DNA of 35,916 bases from Collinsella sp. CAG:166 (GTDB lineage Bacteria; Actinomycetota; Coriobacteriia; Coriobacteriales; Coriobacteriaceae): the NCBI GenBank assembly GCA_000434535.1, contig FR878690.1, positions 1-35,916 on the forward strand. The letters run 5' to 3'. This document shows, piece by piece, positions 15,954 to 24,431 of the stretch. Positions within the stretch are counted from its first letter, which is position 1, and the number at the start of each line of letters is the position of its first letter. The notes beneath the pieces are model-generated. The model worked only from the letters and a program-made list of their open reading frames with translations, was not told the DNA's origin and ran no database searches. The translations under genes and the position numbers were made by a program.

Positions 15954-16718
15954 ATGGCACAGAGCACCTCTTCCACCGGCAATCAGCCGCTGATCGAGCT
16001 CAGGCACGTCGATAAGCACTACGGCGATCTGCACGTCCTCAACGACATCAATCTGTCGGTCGACCGCGGCGAGGTCGTCGTTGTGATCGGACCCTCGGGC
16101 TCGGGCAAGTCGACCATGTGCCGAACCATCAATCGCCTGGAAACCATCGACTCAGGCGAGATCCTCATCGAGGGCGAGCCCCTGCCACAGGAAGGCAAGG
16201 ATCTTGCCCGCATGCGTGCCGAGCTGGGCATGGTGTTTCAGCAGTTCAACCTGTTTGCACATATGACCGTACTGCAGAACGTCATGCTGGGACCGGTCGA
16301 TGTGCTGGGCGTCTCCAAGGACGAGGCCCGCGAGCGCGCCATGGACCTGCTGGGCCGCGTGGGCGTTGCCGAGCAGGCCGATAAGGTGCCCGCACAGCTC
16401 TCGGGCGGCCAGCAGCAGCGCGTAGCCATCGCCCGCTCGCTTGCCATGCAACCCAAGGCCATGCTTTTTGACGAGCCCACGAGCGCCCTTGACCCCGAGA
16501 TGATCAACGAGGTGCTCGAGGTCATGGTCCGTCTGGCCCAGCAGGGCATGACGATGATCGTCATCACGCACGAGATGAACTTCGCCCGCCGCGTGGCCGA
16601 CCGCGTCGTGTTTATGGCCGACGGCCAGATTGTGGAAACCGGCACACCCGACGAGTTCTTCGACCACCCCCAGACCAAGCGCGCCCAGGACTTCCTCAAC
16701 TCCATTAAGGGCCACTAA
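15954..16718 (+). CDS. Polar amino-acid ABC transporter ATP-binding protein (GlnQ/HisP type)
   Basis: A 254-residue ATPase that powers the importer. Walker A is GPSGSGKST, the Q-loop Gln is in MVFQQFNLF, the signature is LSGGQQQR, Walker B is AMLFDEPTSALD, and the switch His is in VITHEMNFA. The MVFQQFNLFAHMTVLQN segment is characteristic of the polar amino-acid group. The start ATG 15954 has AAGGAG at 9 bases. It is the fourth importer gene; the following gamma-glutamyl hydrolase is 51 bases downstream and probably in the same transcript. Confidence 0.95.
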   Translation: MAQSTSSTGNQPLIELRHVDKHYGDLHVLNDINLSVDRGEVVVVIGPSGSGKSTMCRTINRLETIDSGEILIEGEPLPQEGKDLARMRAELGMVFQQFNLFAHMTVLQNVMLGPVDVLGVSKDEARERAMDLLGRVGVAEQADKVPAQLSGGQQQRVAIARSLAMQPKAMLFDEPTSALDPEMINEVLEVMVRLAQQGMTMIVITHEMNFARRVADRVVFMADGQIVETGTPDEFFDHPQTKRAQDFLNSIKGH

Positions 16719-16769
16719 CCAGACCGCCCACCCGCCAGCCATGCCCATCCAAACTCGAAAGTTACACCT

Positions 16770-17579
16770 ATGATCGGAACCCACACCTCATCGTCCTACA
16801 CTCCGCACGTCGACGTCGACCCCGCTGACCGCCCGCTTATCCTGGTAGCACCACGCTGGGAAGAAGCGAAGCCCTATTTGAGCGAGACGCTCTCCCCCAA
16901 CGAGGAGATTGCGAGCGTATTTGTCGACGCCATTCTTGCCGCCGGCGGTCTGCCGCTGCAGATGTCCATTACCGAAGACGTCGACGTTATCCGTCATTAC
17001 GTGGAAATCGCCGACGGCATCGCCATTCCCGGCGGCCCCGATGTCAATCCCAAACGTTGGGGCGATGATCGACCCTACGACCCCACCCTCTGCTGCGAGA
17101 TCCGCGATAGTTTTGAGTTTAAGCTGGTCAGCGAGGTGCTCCGTGCCAAAAAGCCGCTCTTTACCACCTGCCGCGGCACGCAACTGCTCAACGTCGCCAC
17201 CGGCGGCACCCTGTGCATGGACGTGCCGAGCCTGGGCGCGCGCGAGGGCCGCACGCAGTGGCGCCATACCCACGTGCTCAACGACCCTGTGCATCCTGTC
17301 GAGGTCGTGCCGGGCTCGCTGCTGGAGCGCGCGGTTGGCGGGCACAGGCTGATCCAGACCAACTCCGCACATCACTGCTGCGTCGATCGTCTGGGTAAGA
17401 GCACGCGCTTGGTCGCCAAGGCAACCGACGGCGTTCCCGAGTGCATCGAAGTCGAAGGCCAGCCGTTCTGTCTGGGTGTGCAATGGCATCCCGAGTACAC
17501 CTGGCAGACGCTCGAGACCGACTTTAACCTGTGGAAGTCGTTTGTCGAGGCGGCGGCCAAGGTAAAGCAGACCCGCTAG
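16770..17579 (+). CDS. Class-I glutamine amidotransferase-like gamma-glutamyl hydrolase (peptidase C26)
   Basis: A 269-residue hydrolase of the peptidase C26/PuuD family, which cleaves gamma-glutamyl amide bonds such as gamma-Glu-GABA. The nucleophile is C134 in FTTCRGTQLLNVATGG, and the catalytic His is H240 in GVQWHPEY, followed by the usual Glu (E242). IPGGPDVNP (86-94) is the family's loop. The position directly behind an amino-acid importer suggests it processes an imported gamma-glutamyl compound or supplies glutamate; that is inference. No good ribosome site precedes ATG 16770, so it may depend on coupling with the ATPase gene. A strong terminator follows. Confidence 0.88.
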   Translation: MIGTHTSSSYTPHVDVDPADRPLILVAPRWEEAKPYLSETLSPNEEIASVFVDAILAAGGLPLQMSITEDVDVIRHYVEIADGIAIPGGPDVNPKRWGDDRPYDPTLCCEIRDSFEFKLVSEVLRAKKPLFTTCRGTQLLNVATGGTLCMDVPSLGAREGRTQWRHTHVLNDPVHPVEVVPGSLLERAVGGHRLIQTNSAHHCCVDRLGKSTRLVAKATDGVPECIEVEGQPFCLGVQWHPEYTWQTLETDFNLWKSFVEAAAKVKQTR

Positions 17580-17602
17580 TTCGCGAACCGCATAACAGAT
17601 AA

Positions 17603-17644
17603 GGGCGCCCCGCCGGCCACATGGTCCGACGGGGCGCCCTTTTG
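17603..17644 (+). terminator. Rho-independent terminator ending the importer cluster
   Basis: GGGCGCCCCG (17603-17612) pairs with CGGGGCGCCC (17630-17639), followed by TTTTG. It also separates the plus-strand cluster from the converging Hpt gene. Confidence 0.9.
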
Positions 17645-17684
17645 CCTATACGCGACAGGCGCGCAGCCCAAGGCTCGCAAGCTC

Positions 17685-18041
17685 TTATTCGGCCGTCTCG
17701 CGCAGGGCCGACATCGTAGCCGCATATTGCTGCTGCAGCGCATGCATCCCCTCGCGAGCGCCGTCAACGGCATCGGCGCCGCGCAGCGCCTCGGTCACCA
17801 CGACCGCCGGCTCGTACAGATTATCGAATCCCAGGTTCTGGCTCACGCCCTTGAGCGTGTGCGCTGCCATAAACGCACCTTCGGCGTCTCCCGCCGCCAT
17901 GGCGGCCTCCAGCTTGTCCATGCTCTCGTCATCCAAAAACTTGAGGGCAAAGCGGGCGAGCATTTCCTCGCCCATCAGCCGAGCGCACGCGTCATCATAA
18001 TTGGCGCCGATCTTCTCATACGCCTCACGCATGGAAATCAT
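17685..18041 (-). CDS. Hpt-domain phosphotransfer protein
   Basis: A 118-residue helical protein with one histidine-containing phosphotransfer domain. The phospho-accepting residue is H61 in AAHTLKGVSQNLG, an almost canonical Hpt motif. It should carry phosphate between a hybrid kinase and a receiver domain. The start ATG 18041 has AAGGAG 10 bases upstream. It lies 24 bases downstream of the REC/HD-GYP gene on the same strand, so the REC domain of that protein is the obvious partner. No histidine kinase gene is in the window. Confidence 0.9.
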   Translation of the reverse strand: MISMREAYEKIGANYDDACARLMGEEMLARFALKFLDDESMDKLEAAMAAGDAEGAFMAAHTLKGVSQNLGFDNLYEPAVVVTEALRGADAVDGAREGMHALQQQYAATMSALRETAE

Positions 18042-18065
18042 GGATTAAAAACTCCTTTGGTCAAA

Positions 18066-19946
18066 CTAAATCATGGGAAACGCGACAACGTCGGCGGGGC
18101 GTGCCAACGTCTCGGCAATTTGGTCTTGCACCTCGAGCAGACAATCGAGCAGCAGCGGGTTAAAGGTGCCGCACTTACCGTCCAGGATCATCTGAATTGC
18201 CTCCTTGTGCGGGATAGCGTCCTTGTACACGCGCACGCTCGTCAGAGCATCGTACACGTCGGCCACCGAAACCACCTGTGCGGCAATGGGAATTTCGTCG
18301 CCCTTAAGGCCATCGGGATAACCCTTGCCGTCCCAGCGCTCGTGATGCCAACGCGCAATCTGGTACGCATATTCCATAAGCGCATTGCCGGCGTGATGGC
18401 TACCCAGCTCAAGCAGCATGTCGGCGCCGATTGTGGTATGCGTCTTCATAATCTCGAACTCCTCGGGCGTAAGGCGCCCGGGTTTGTTGAGAATCGCATC
18501 GTCAATCGACATCTTGCCGATATCGTGCAGCGCCGAAGCCAGGGCAATCGTGGAGCGCTCCTCATTGTCAAGGGAAATGGTGTCGCTACGCTGGACCAGA
18601 CAGCCAAGCAGCAGCTCGGTCAGCTTTTCGATGTTCGTAACGTGCCTGCCGCTCTCGCCGTTGCGAAGCTCCATGACGCCAGCCATGATGTCGATGAGCA
18701 TGCGACTGTTCTTGACACGCTCGTTGTACTGCTGGGACAGCAGGCTCGTCAGGCGGCGCTGTTTGGCGTATAGGCGGATGGTGTTGCTTACACGGCGGCG
18801 CACGACACGGGAGTCAAACGGGCGGTTGATATAGTCCGAGGCGCCTAGCTCGTACGCGCGCAGAACCATATCATCGGAATCTTCGCTCGAAATCATGATG
18901 ATAGGCAGATTGTCGATACCCGATCGGCGCGACAGACCGGCCAGCACCTCAAAGCCGCTTATGCCCGGCATGACAATATCCAGCAGTACGAGCGACAACT
19001 CATCACCATAGCGGTCGGCCATGTCGAGCGCCGTACGACCGTTATCGGCCTCGAGGATGCAATACTCGTCCTTGAGCATCTCGCTGAGAATGACTCGGTT
19101 CATCTCGGAGTCATCGACAATAAGTACCAAAGGCTTTTCACTTTGGAAGGCCTCGATGGAATCGGCATCGGTCACGACCGTACCGGCTTTTGCCTTAGCG
19201 CGGCTCAGTAACTGGACAGCGCGGCCAACGCCCTCATCGACCGTCTCGCCATGAATACGAACGCCACCAACACATGCCGTCAAGCTCACGTACTCATGGC
19301 CCGGAATAATCGTGGAACGAACGGCATCGGACACCTGATGCAGGCGACGGGTGAAGTCATCGGAGGGAATATTGGGCATGACGACCACAAACTTGTCGCA
19401 GCCATAGCGCACAAGCTCGTCAGTCGAACGGATTCCGCTGCGCATGGCTGTCGCCACGGCACCGAGCGCAAGGTCGCCGGCATGACGGCCACACGTATCG
19501 TTGAAGACCCTAAAATCATCAAGGTCGATCATCGCAACGCCGGCGTTCATGCGGGCGCTACGGAGCTTTTCCTCGTAATATCGGCGATTGTGCACGCTCG
19601 TCAGCACATCGGTGTAGACAAGGTCCTCTTTTGCGGCCTCTTGCCCATCGATCGGACGCACCATCAGCAGGACATGAGGCTCGCCCTCGACCTTCAGAGG
19701 GCGCAGATGGGCACGGTACTCAACGCCATCGTTGAGCAGTTGCTCCGACACCTCATCGGAATCTGCCAAGGCCTCAAGACTCGACTGACGCAGACAAGGG
19801 CACCGATTGCCGGCGAGCAGGCAGTTAGGCTCGCTCTTAATCTGATCGGCCGACAGCAAACGCACCACGGGGTAGGTCTTCGCGACGCGGGCGACCTCAG
19901 CGGCAGCCTCCTCGTCGGTTAGATTGACCTCGTGATTATTGAGCAT
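18066..19946 (-). CDS. Degenerate GGDEF - REC - HD-GYP signalling protein (predicted c-di-GMP phosphodiesterase)
   Basis: A 626-residue cytosolic protein. An N-terminal region (1-110) holds a Cys-rich stretch (C42, C49, C51). A GGDEF-like domain (about 111-265) has YGCDKF (181-186) instead of GGDEF, so cyclase activity should be lost. A receiver domain (about 272-395) has the phospho-acceptor D323 in VLLDIVMPG, with DD at 278-279 and the conserved Lys replaced in NRPFD. A complete HD-GYP domain (about 415-605) has HD at 474-475, HHERWDGKGYP (534-544) and ADVYDALTS. HD-GYP proteins hydrolyse c-di-GMP. A central REC between GGDEF and HD-GYP is an uncommon order. ATG 19946 has AAGGGG upstream. 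The Hpt gene follows in the same operon. Confidence 0.92.
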   Translation of the reverse strand: MLNNHEVNLTDEEAAAEVARVAKTYPVVRLLSADQIKSEPNCLLAGNRCPCLRQSSLEALADSDEVSEQLLNDGVEYRAHLRPLKVEGEPHVLLMVRPIDGQEAAKEDLVYTDVLTSVHNRRYYEEKLRSARMNAGVAMIDLDDFRVFNDTCGRHAGDLALGAVATAMRSGIRSTDELVRYGCDKFVVVMPNIPSDDFTRRLHQVSDAVRSTIIPGHEYVSLTACVGGVRIHGETVDEGVGRAVQLLSRAKAKAGTVVTDADSIEAFQSEKPLVLIVDDSEMNRVILSEMLKDEYCILEADNGRTALDMADRYGDELSLVLLDIVMPGISGFEVLAGLSRRSGIDNLPIIMISSEDSDDMVLRAYELGASDYINRPFDSRVVRRRVSNTIRLYAKQRRLTSLLSQQYNERVKNSRMLIDIMAGVMELRNGESGRHVTNIEKLTELLLGCLVQRSDTISLDNEERSTIALASALHDIGKMSIDDAILNKPGRLTPEEFEIMKTHTTIGADMLLELGSHHAGNALMEYAYQIARWHHERWDGKGYPDGLKGDEIPIAAQVVSVADVYDALTSVRVYKDAIPHKEAIQMILDGKCGTFNPLLLDCLLEVQDQIAETLARPADVVAFPMI

Positions 19947-20157
19947 ATGGGGCCCCTTCGATAGTTTCGCATGGTAGCGGTGGGTTCCAAATGCTACAAG
20001 GGTAACACCTTGCCGATGCAGGTAAGCACGTGAATGCTGTTACATTTTTATGACCTGGCAAACGGTGGTAATGGAACCGCGGGCGCGTGGTTATTGGCGC
20101 ATTCGTTAACAATGACGAAACGCCAACAGTCCCCCTCCCCGCAGGTCATCGAGCGTG

Positions 20158-20955
20158 CTAACGCTCCAAGACATCGTGAACGGCGTTTGCCGCCGTAACG
20201 GGGCGATCGCGCAAACCGTTATGCGCGCCCGGGATCGTCACAAGGGGGCAATCGAGATATTCGGCAGCCGCTCGCGTACCAGCCTCGCGGGGTGTACCGA
20301 CCGAAAGCTCGCCCAAAAACACAGCCGACACCGCCTTTGATTCGCGGGCGCGCTCCCAGTCGGGAGCATATGTCATATTTGTTCCGTATTCATTGGCCAT
20401 AAAGCAACGACCATTGCGCAGGGCATGCTTGGCTTCCGCTTCGGTCGTCCCAGGAGCCTCGGGGTCCAAGTCGCCGAGAGCTCCCAAGAAAAGCCGAAGC
20501 GCCCTTGAAACCTTTCCAGCCGCAATCATATCGAGCAAAATCGGAGCTGCGCCCATGCCGACGCCTTCGGCCGACACAGCCGGCTCATGCAGAATCGCAC
20601 GGGCGACGAGATGGGGTTCGGTGCGAAGAAGCTCCAGCGCCACCAACGTACCGGCGCTGTGCGCAAGCACATTTGTCGGAGCGCCAACGTGTTCGATCAC
20701 GGCCTGCAGGTCGGCGGCCTGAGCGGCAAGATCATAGCTGCCGTCTGCCGCTTCGCTGCTGCCGCCACAGCCGCGGCGGTCATAGGCAATTACGCGGTAG
20801 TTGCGACCGAGCTCACATGCGATGCCGTCGAAAAATGTGCCGTCGACACAAGCGCCGTGCACGCACACCAAGGCAGGAGTATCAGGCGACACATCCGGGC
20901 CGGCATATTCGCGACAGGCAATCGTGGTGCCCGCATTCTCGACCGTAAAATCCAT
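20158..20955 (-). CDS. Alpha/beta-fold hydrolase
   Basis: A 265-residue soluble hydrolase. The oxyanion region is VCVHGACVDG, the nucleophile elbow is LAHSAGT (Ser), the acid is expected in the middle third, and the catalytic His lies in IPGAHNGLRDRP. YDRRGCGGSS is typical of the AB-hydrolase (esterase/haloperoxidase-like) group. Start ATG 20955 is preceded by a weak GGGGG. It is divergent from the radical SAM gene and 211 bases from the signalling gene. Substrate unknown. Confidence 0.87.
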   Translation of the reverse strand: MDFTVENAGTTIACREYAGPDVSPDTPALVCVHGACVDGTFFDGIACELGRNYRVIAYDRRGCGGSSEAADGSYDLAAQAADLQAVIEHVGAPTNVLAHSAGTLVALELLRTEPHLVARAILHEPAVSAEGVGMGAAPILLDMIAAGKVSRALRLFLGALGDLDPEAPGTTEAEAKHALRNGRCFMANEYGTNMTYAPDWERARESKAVSAVFLGELSVGTPREAGTRAAAEYLDCPLVTIPGAHNGLRDRPVTAANAVHDVLER

Positions 20956-21180
20956 GTTGTGCCCCCATCATCAACGCCCATCCAGTTGCGCGTCAGTACG
21001 GCTGGATAGACCCGCATTGCTTTACGCCTTGTTAACAGATTAACTTTACCCGACCCGAGGCTTTTCATGACACGGCATAATGAGCGACGTGAAAAAACGA
21101 AACTTGTAAAGCAAGAGCCCGCACCCTGCTTTGGAGCCGATGCTATGCTTAGGCACAATTGTCTTGAGGAGCATATGCCT

Positions 21181-21957
21181 ATGTCTACGTTTTTGAATGC
21201 CAGCCCCATCTTTGGGCCCGTTCGCAGCCGTCGCCTTGGTCTTTCGCTCGGCGTCAACATGATGCCGGCCAGCGGCAAAATCTGCACGTTCGACTGCATT
21301 TACTGCGAAAACGGCCTCAACGCCGAGCGCCCCTGCCACGAGCCGTACAACACAACCGCCGTGGTACTCGACGCGCTCGAGGCAAAGCTGCGCGATATGG
21401 CAGCCGAGGGCGAGCTCCCCGATGTGATCACCTTCGCAGGCAACGGCGAGCCCACCGCCGCACCGGAGTTTCCGCAGGCCATCGCCGGTGCCGTCGCGCT
21501 TCGCGACCAGCTGGCCCCAAACTCCAAGATTGCCGTGCTCTCCAACGGCACGCGCGCCGACCGCCCCGAGGTACACAATGCGCTCATGATGGTCGACGAC
21601 AACATCCTCAAGCTCGATACGGTCGACCCGGCGTTTATCCAGCTGCTCGACCAGCCTGTTGGCCCCTACGACGTCGAGCACCAGATCGAGACGTTCGCAA
21701 GCTTTGACGGTCACGTTATTATCCAGACGATCTTTTTGAACGGCAAGTATCAGGGCAAGCTCATCGACAACACCGGCGAGGAGTACGTCGCCCCCTGGCT
21801 CGCGGCGCTTGAGCGCATTCGCCCACAAGAAGCGACCATCTACACGGTGGCGCGCGAGACACCGGTCGCAGGCCTTGCCAAAGCAGCACCCGAGGTGCTT
21901 GACGCCATTGCCGCGCGCGTCCAAGCCCTCGGCATTCCCTGCCAGGTGAGCTACTAG
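21181..21957 (+). CDS. Radical SAM protein (COG0731-like Fe-S oxidoreductase)
   Basis: A 258-residue enzyme with the radical SAM cluster motif CTFDCIYC (CxxxCxxC), which binds a 4Fe-4S cluster and S-adenosylmethionine. The opening SPIFGPVRSRRLGLSLGVN and the later GNGEPT are typical of the COG0731 group, related to wybutosine-type enzymes but of unknown substrate in bacteria. I choose ATG 21181, 9 bases after GAGGAG; ATG 21175 is only 3 bases away and the open frame extends back to 21067 without a ribosome site. A large palindrome 42 bases after the stop may end the transcript. Confidence 0.88.
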   Translation: MSTFLNASPIFGPVRSRRLGLSLGVNMMPASGKICTFDCIYCENGLNAERPCHEPYNTTAVVLDALEAKLRDMAAEGELPDVITFAGNGEPTAAPEFPQAIAGAVALRDQLAPNSKIAVLSNGTRADRPEVHNALMMVDDNILKLDTVDPAFIQLLDQPVGPYDVEHQIETFASFDGHVIIQTIFLNGKYQGKLIDNTGEEYVAPWLAALERIRPQEATIYTVARETPVAGLAKAAPEVLDAIAARVQALGIPCQVSY

Positions 21958-21998
21958 CAAAGCCACGCAGCAGCCAGTGTCCGCCATCCCACTCCATC

Positions 21999-22065
21999 AG
22001 TTGCGGTGATATAGTTCCTATTTATGCTGTTAAACCGCTTAAATCGGAACTATATCACCGCAACT
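21999..22065. repeat. 20-base perfect inverted repeat (possible terminator)
   Basis: AGTTGCGGTGATATAGTTCC (21999-22018) is followed, after a 27-base loop, by its exact reverse complement (22046-22065) and then TTTTAT. The stem is unusually long and AT-containing for a plain terminator. It lies between the radical SAM and map genes and may end the former on the plus strand. Confidence 0.85.
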
Positions 22066-22117
22066 TTTATGGACGCGTGGGTGGGCTATACTAGCTGCGG
22101 ATGAAAGGAAGTTAGCC

Positions 22118-23005
22118 ATGTTTGACAACGGACCCGTGCCTGGCCGCAACGATGCTTGCTGGTGCGGCAGCGGCAAGAAATACAAGAAATGCCATAGCGC
22201 CTTTGATGAGCGCCTTGAGCGCCTGTGGGAAGAGGGCTGGGAGGTTCTGCCCCGTACGCTCTACAAGACGCCCGCCGATATCGAGGGCATCAAGCGCTCG
22301 GCAGCCATCAACGTGGGCGTGCTCGATTATGTGGGCGAACACATCGCCGCGGGCATGACCACCAACCAGATCGACCAGATGATCTACGACTACACCGTCG
22401 AGCACGGCGGCACGCCGGCCGATCTTAACTACGAGGGCTATCCCAAGAGCGTGTGCACCTCGATCAACGACGTCGTCTGCCACGGTATCCCCTGCGATGC
22501 GGATGTGCTGCACGAGGGCGACATCATCAACGTGGACTGCTCTACGATCCTAGACGGTTACTTTAGTGATTCGAGCCGTATGTTCTGCATCGGCGAGGTC
22601 TCGGCCGAGCGCCAGCGCCTGGTCGACGTCACCCGCGCCAGCGTGGAGGCGGGTCTGGCGGCCGTCAAGCCATGGCTACCGCTGTCCGTGATGGCCGAGG
22701 CCGTGCAAAAGACGGTCGAGGACGCCGGCTTTAGCGTGGTGCGCGAGTACGGCGGACACGGCATCGGTAAGGAGTTCCACGAGGACCCGTTTGTCGGCTT
22801 TACCACCGAGGCGCCCGATGTGGACACCATCATGGCTCCGGGCATGGTCTTTACCATCGAGCCCATGGTCAACGCCGGAGCGCCCGACATCAAGATCAGC
22901 AAGGGCGACGGTTGGTGCGTGCGTACCAAGGACGGCAGCGATTCGGCCCAGTGCGAGGTACAACTCGTGGTGACCGAGGATGGCTACGAGCTGCTGAGCT
23001 GGTAG
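22118..23005 (+). CDS. map: Methionine aminopeptidase type I with N-terminal SEC-C zinc motif
   Basis: A 295-residue enzyme that removes the initiator methionine from new proteins. Residues 12-26 hold a SEC-C motif (ACWCGSGKKYKKCH), which binds zinc and is linked to ribosome association. The catalytic pita-bread domain follows with all five metal ligands: Asp in NVDCST, Asp in YFSDSS, His in GGHGIG, Glu in TIEPM and Glu in AQCEVQ. ATG 22118 has AAAGGAAG upstream. It is monocistronic, with the 20-base palindrome before it and a terminator after it. Confidence 0.95.
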   Translation: MFDNGPVPGRNDACWCGSGKKYKKCHSAFDERLERLWEEGWEVLPRTLYKTPADIEGIKRSAAINVGVLDYVGEHIAAGMTTNQIDQMIYDYTVEHGGTPADLNYEGYPKSVCTSINDVVCHGIPCDADVLHEGDIINVDCSTILDGYFSDSSRMFCIGEVSAERQRLVDVTRASVEAGLAAVKPWLPLSVMAEAVQKTVEDAGFSVVREYGGHGIGKEFHEDPFVGFTTEAPDVDTIMAPGMVFTIEPMVNAGAPDIKISKGDGWCVRTKDGSDSAQCEVQLVVTEDGYELLSW

Positions 23006-23013
23006 CCGTGCGG

Positions 23014-23061
23014 ACGCCGGATGCTGACGGGCACGCCCGTCTTGCATCCGGCGTTTTATTT
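23014..23061 (+). terminator. Rho-independent terminator of map
   Basis: ACGCCGGATGC (23014-23024) pairs with GCATCCGGCGT (23044-23054), enclosing GACGGGC/GCCCGTC, then TTTATTT. A very stable two-part stem. Confidence 0.92.
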
Positions 23062-23080
23062 AAACGTTTCGCCTGATATA

Positions 23081-23115
23081 ACCTGCCAAAATAAACCTGT
23101 CCCTTTTTGGCAGGT
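23081..23115 (+). repeat. 35-base palindromic intergenic repeat, copy B
   Basis: ACCTGCCAAA (23081-23090) and TTTGGCAGGT (23106-23115) are perfect 10-base terminal inverted arms around the conserved core AACCTGTCCC. It ends 20 bases before the dehydrogenase start, so it is in that gene's promoter or leader. Confidence 0.85.
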
Positions 23116-23134
23116 CGAGCGGAGAGGACTGCTT

Positions 23135-24070
23135 GTGAACATTCTGGTTATGTTGCCCGTCAACGACCGCCATCGCGCAATTCTTGAGTCTAGTGCTCCG
23201 GGCGAGGACTTTATCTACACGAGCGCCGATGCCGTCACGCGCGAGCAGGTCGCCGATGCCGACGTGATCCTGGGCAACATCGACCCTGACATGCTCACGG
23301 CATGCGAGCATCTCCGGCTGTTGCAATTGCAGACCGCCGGCTATGACGACTACCTTGCCGCCGGCACCGTGCCAGCCGACGCCAAGCTGTCTTGCTCGGT
23401 GGGCGCCTATGGCCAGGCCGTGAGCGAGCACATGTTTGCCATGGTCCTTTCCATGATGAAGCGCCTGCCCGACTATCACGACTTGCAGCGCGAGCATCGC
23501 TGGGAGGATTTAGGGCCGGTCACCTCGCTCAAAAACGCCAACGTGCTGGTGCTGGGCGCGGGCGACATCGGTGGCCACTTTGCCACGCTCTGCCGCAGCA
23601 TGGGCGCGCACGTCCGCGGCATCAAGCGCCATCCGCTCGTCTACCCCATTGTGTTTGAGGACATGGACGGCATGGATGCCCTGTCTGAGCGCCTGACCGA
23701 GGCTGACATCGTCGCATCCTTTATGCCCAGCACACCCGAGACCCGCGGCCTGGCGAACGCCGAGTTCTTCGCCGCGATGAAACCGGGCGCTTTCTTTGCC
23801 AACGGCGGCCGCGGCGACCTCGTAGTTGCGGACGATTTGGTTGCCGCTCTGGAGTCGGGTCATCTCGCCGGCGCCGCGGTCGACGTCACCGACCCCGAGC
23901 CGCTGCCTGAGACAAGCCCCCTGTGGGATGCGCCTAACATGCTCATTACGCCGCACGTCTCCGGCTGGTTCCACCTGGCAGCCACGCTCAACAATGTGGT
24001 CGACATCGCCGCGGAGAACCTGCGTCACCTGCAAGCCGGCGAAACTTTACGTTGTTGGATCGAACATTAG
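23135..24070 (+). CDS. D-isomer-specific 2-hydroxyacid dehydrogenase (NAD-dependent)
   Basis: A 311-residue cytosolic dehydrogenase that interconverts a 2-oxo acid and its D-2-hydroxy acid. The Rossmann motif is GAGDIGG (141-147). The catalytic triad is R226 (NGGRG), E255 (DPEP) and H274 (TPHVSGW). The start is GTG 23135, preceded by GGAGAGGA at 6 bases and giving MNILVMLPVN, a normal beginning for the family; the frame open to 23021 runs through a terminator and a repeat. A strong terminator lies downstream. Its exact substrate is unknown; a link to the 2-hydroxyacyl-CoA dehydratase activase is possible but speculative. Confidence 0.92.
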   Translation: MNILVMLPVNDRHRAILESSAPGEDFIYTSADAVTREQVADADVILGNIDPDMLTACEHLRLLQLQTAGYDDYLAAGTVPADAKLSCSVGAYGQAVSEHMFAMVLSMMKRLPDYHDLQREHRWEDLGPVTSLKNANVLVLGAGDIGGHFATLCRSMGAHVRGIKRHPLVYPIVFEDMDGMDALSERLTEADIVASFMPSTPETRGLANAEFFAAMKPGAFFANGGRGDLVVADDLVAALESGHLAGAAVDVTDPEPLPETSPLWDAPNMLITPHVSGWFHLAATLNNVVDIAAENLRHLQAGETLRCWIEH

Positions 24071-24074
24071 GGTT

Positions 24075-24096
24075 CCGCCGTTCTAACGAACGGCGG
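24075..24096. other. Short perfect hairpin after the dehydrogenase gene
   Basis: CCGCCGTTC-TAAC-GAACGGCGG, a 9-base stem with a 4-base loop 4 bases after the stop codon. It has no T-tract and may protect the mRNA 3' end or block ribosomes; the proper terminator follows at 24141. Confidence 0.6.
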
Positions 24097-24140
24097 ACCG
24101 GTCGACGCTGCGCGCCGCCCAGAGCGACAATTTGTCATTC

Positions 24141-24184
24141 AAAAGGCAAGGCATGACCAGAAGGTCTATGCCTTGCCTTTTTCA
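24141..24184 (+). terminator. Rho-independent terminator of the D-2-hydroxyacid dehydrogenase
   Basis: AAAAGGCAAGGCAT (24141-24154) pairs with ATGCCTTGCCTTTT (24168-24181), with inner GACC/GGTC, then TTC. The A/T flanks make it work in both directions. Confidence 0.92.
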
Positions 24185-24288
24185 TGCCAACTTGTTCGCT
24201 CTGGACATCGCTCGCTGACGCTTGCTCAACCTGCGGTGTCTCAACAATTCCGTCCAGCTGTTGGCATTGCGGCATTTTCCCAGATAAA

Positions 24289-24323
24289 ACCTGCCAAAAT
24301 GAACCTGTCCCTTTTTGGTAGGT
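24289..24323 (+). repeat. 35-base palindromic intergenic repeat, copy C
   Basis: ACCTGCCAAA (24289-24298) and TTTGGTAGGT (24314-24323) flank the core AACCTGTCCC. It differs from copy B at only two positions. It lies in the 250-base gap between the dehydrogenase terminator and the 60-codon gene; nothing else is seen there. Confidence 0.85.
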
Positions 24324-24431
24324 TTGGTGCAATGGGGTCAGGTTGGCTTGCGCCATACCGGTAGTTCTGTCTGCGACACTCTCGCCAAAGTGATATCAAA
24401 CATACATCTAGCGTTTTCGACACTTCGCTTA

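Noticed and set aside
24186..24197. Third LexA-like box (CCAACTTGTTCG)
   Set aside because: Half-sites are separated by two bases, not four, and it lies just after a terminator with no promoter.
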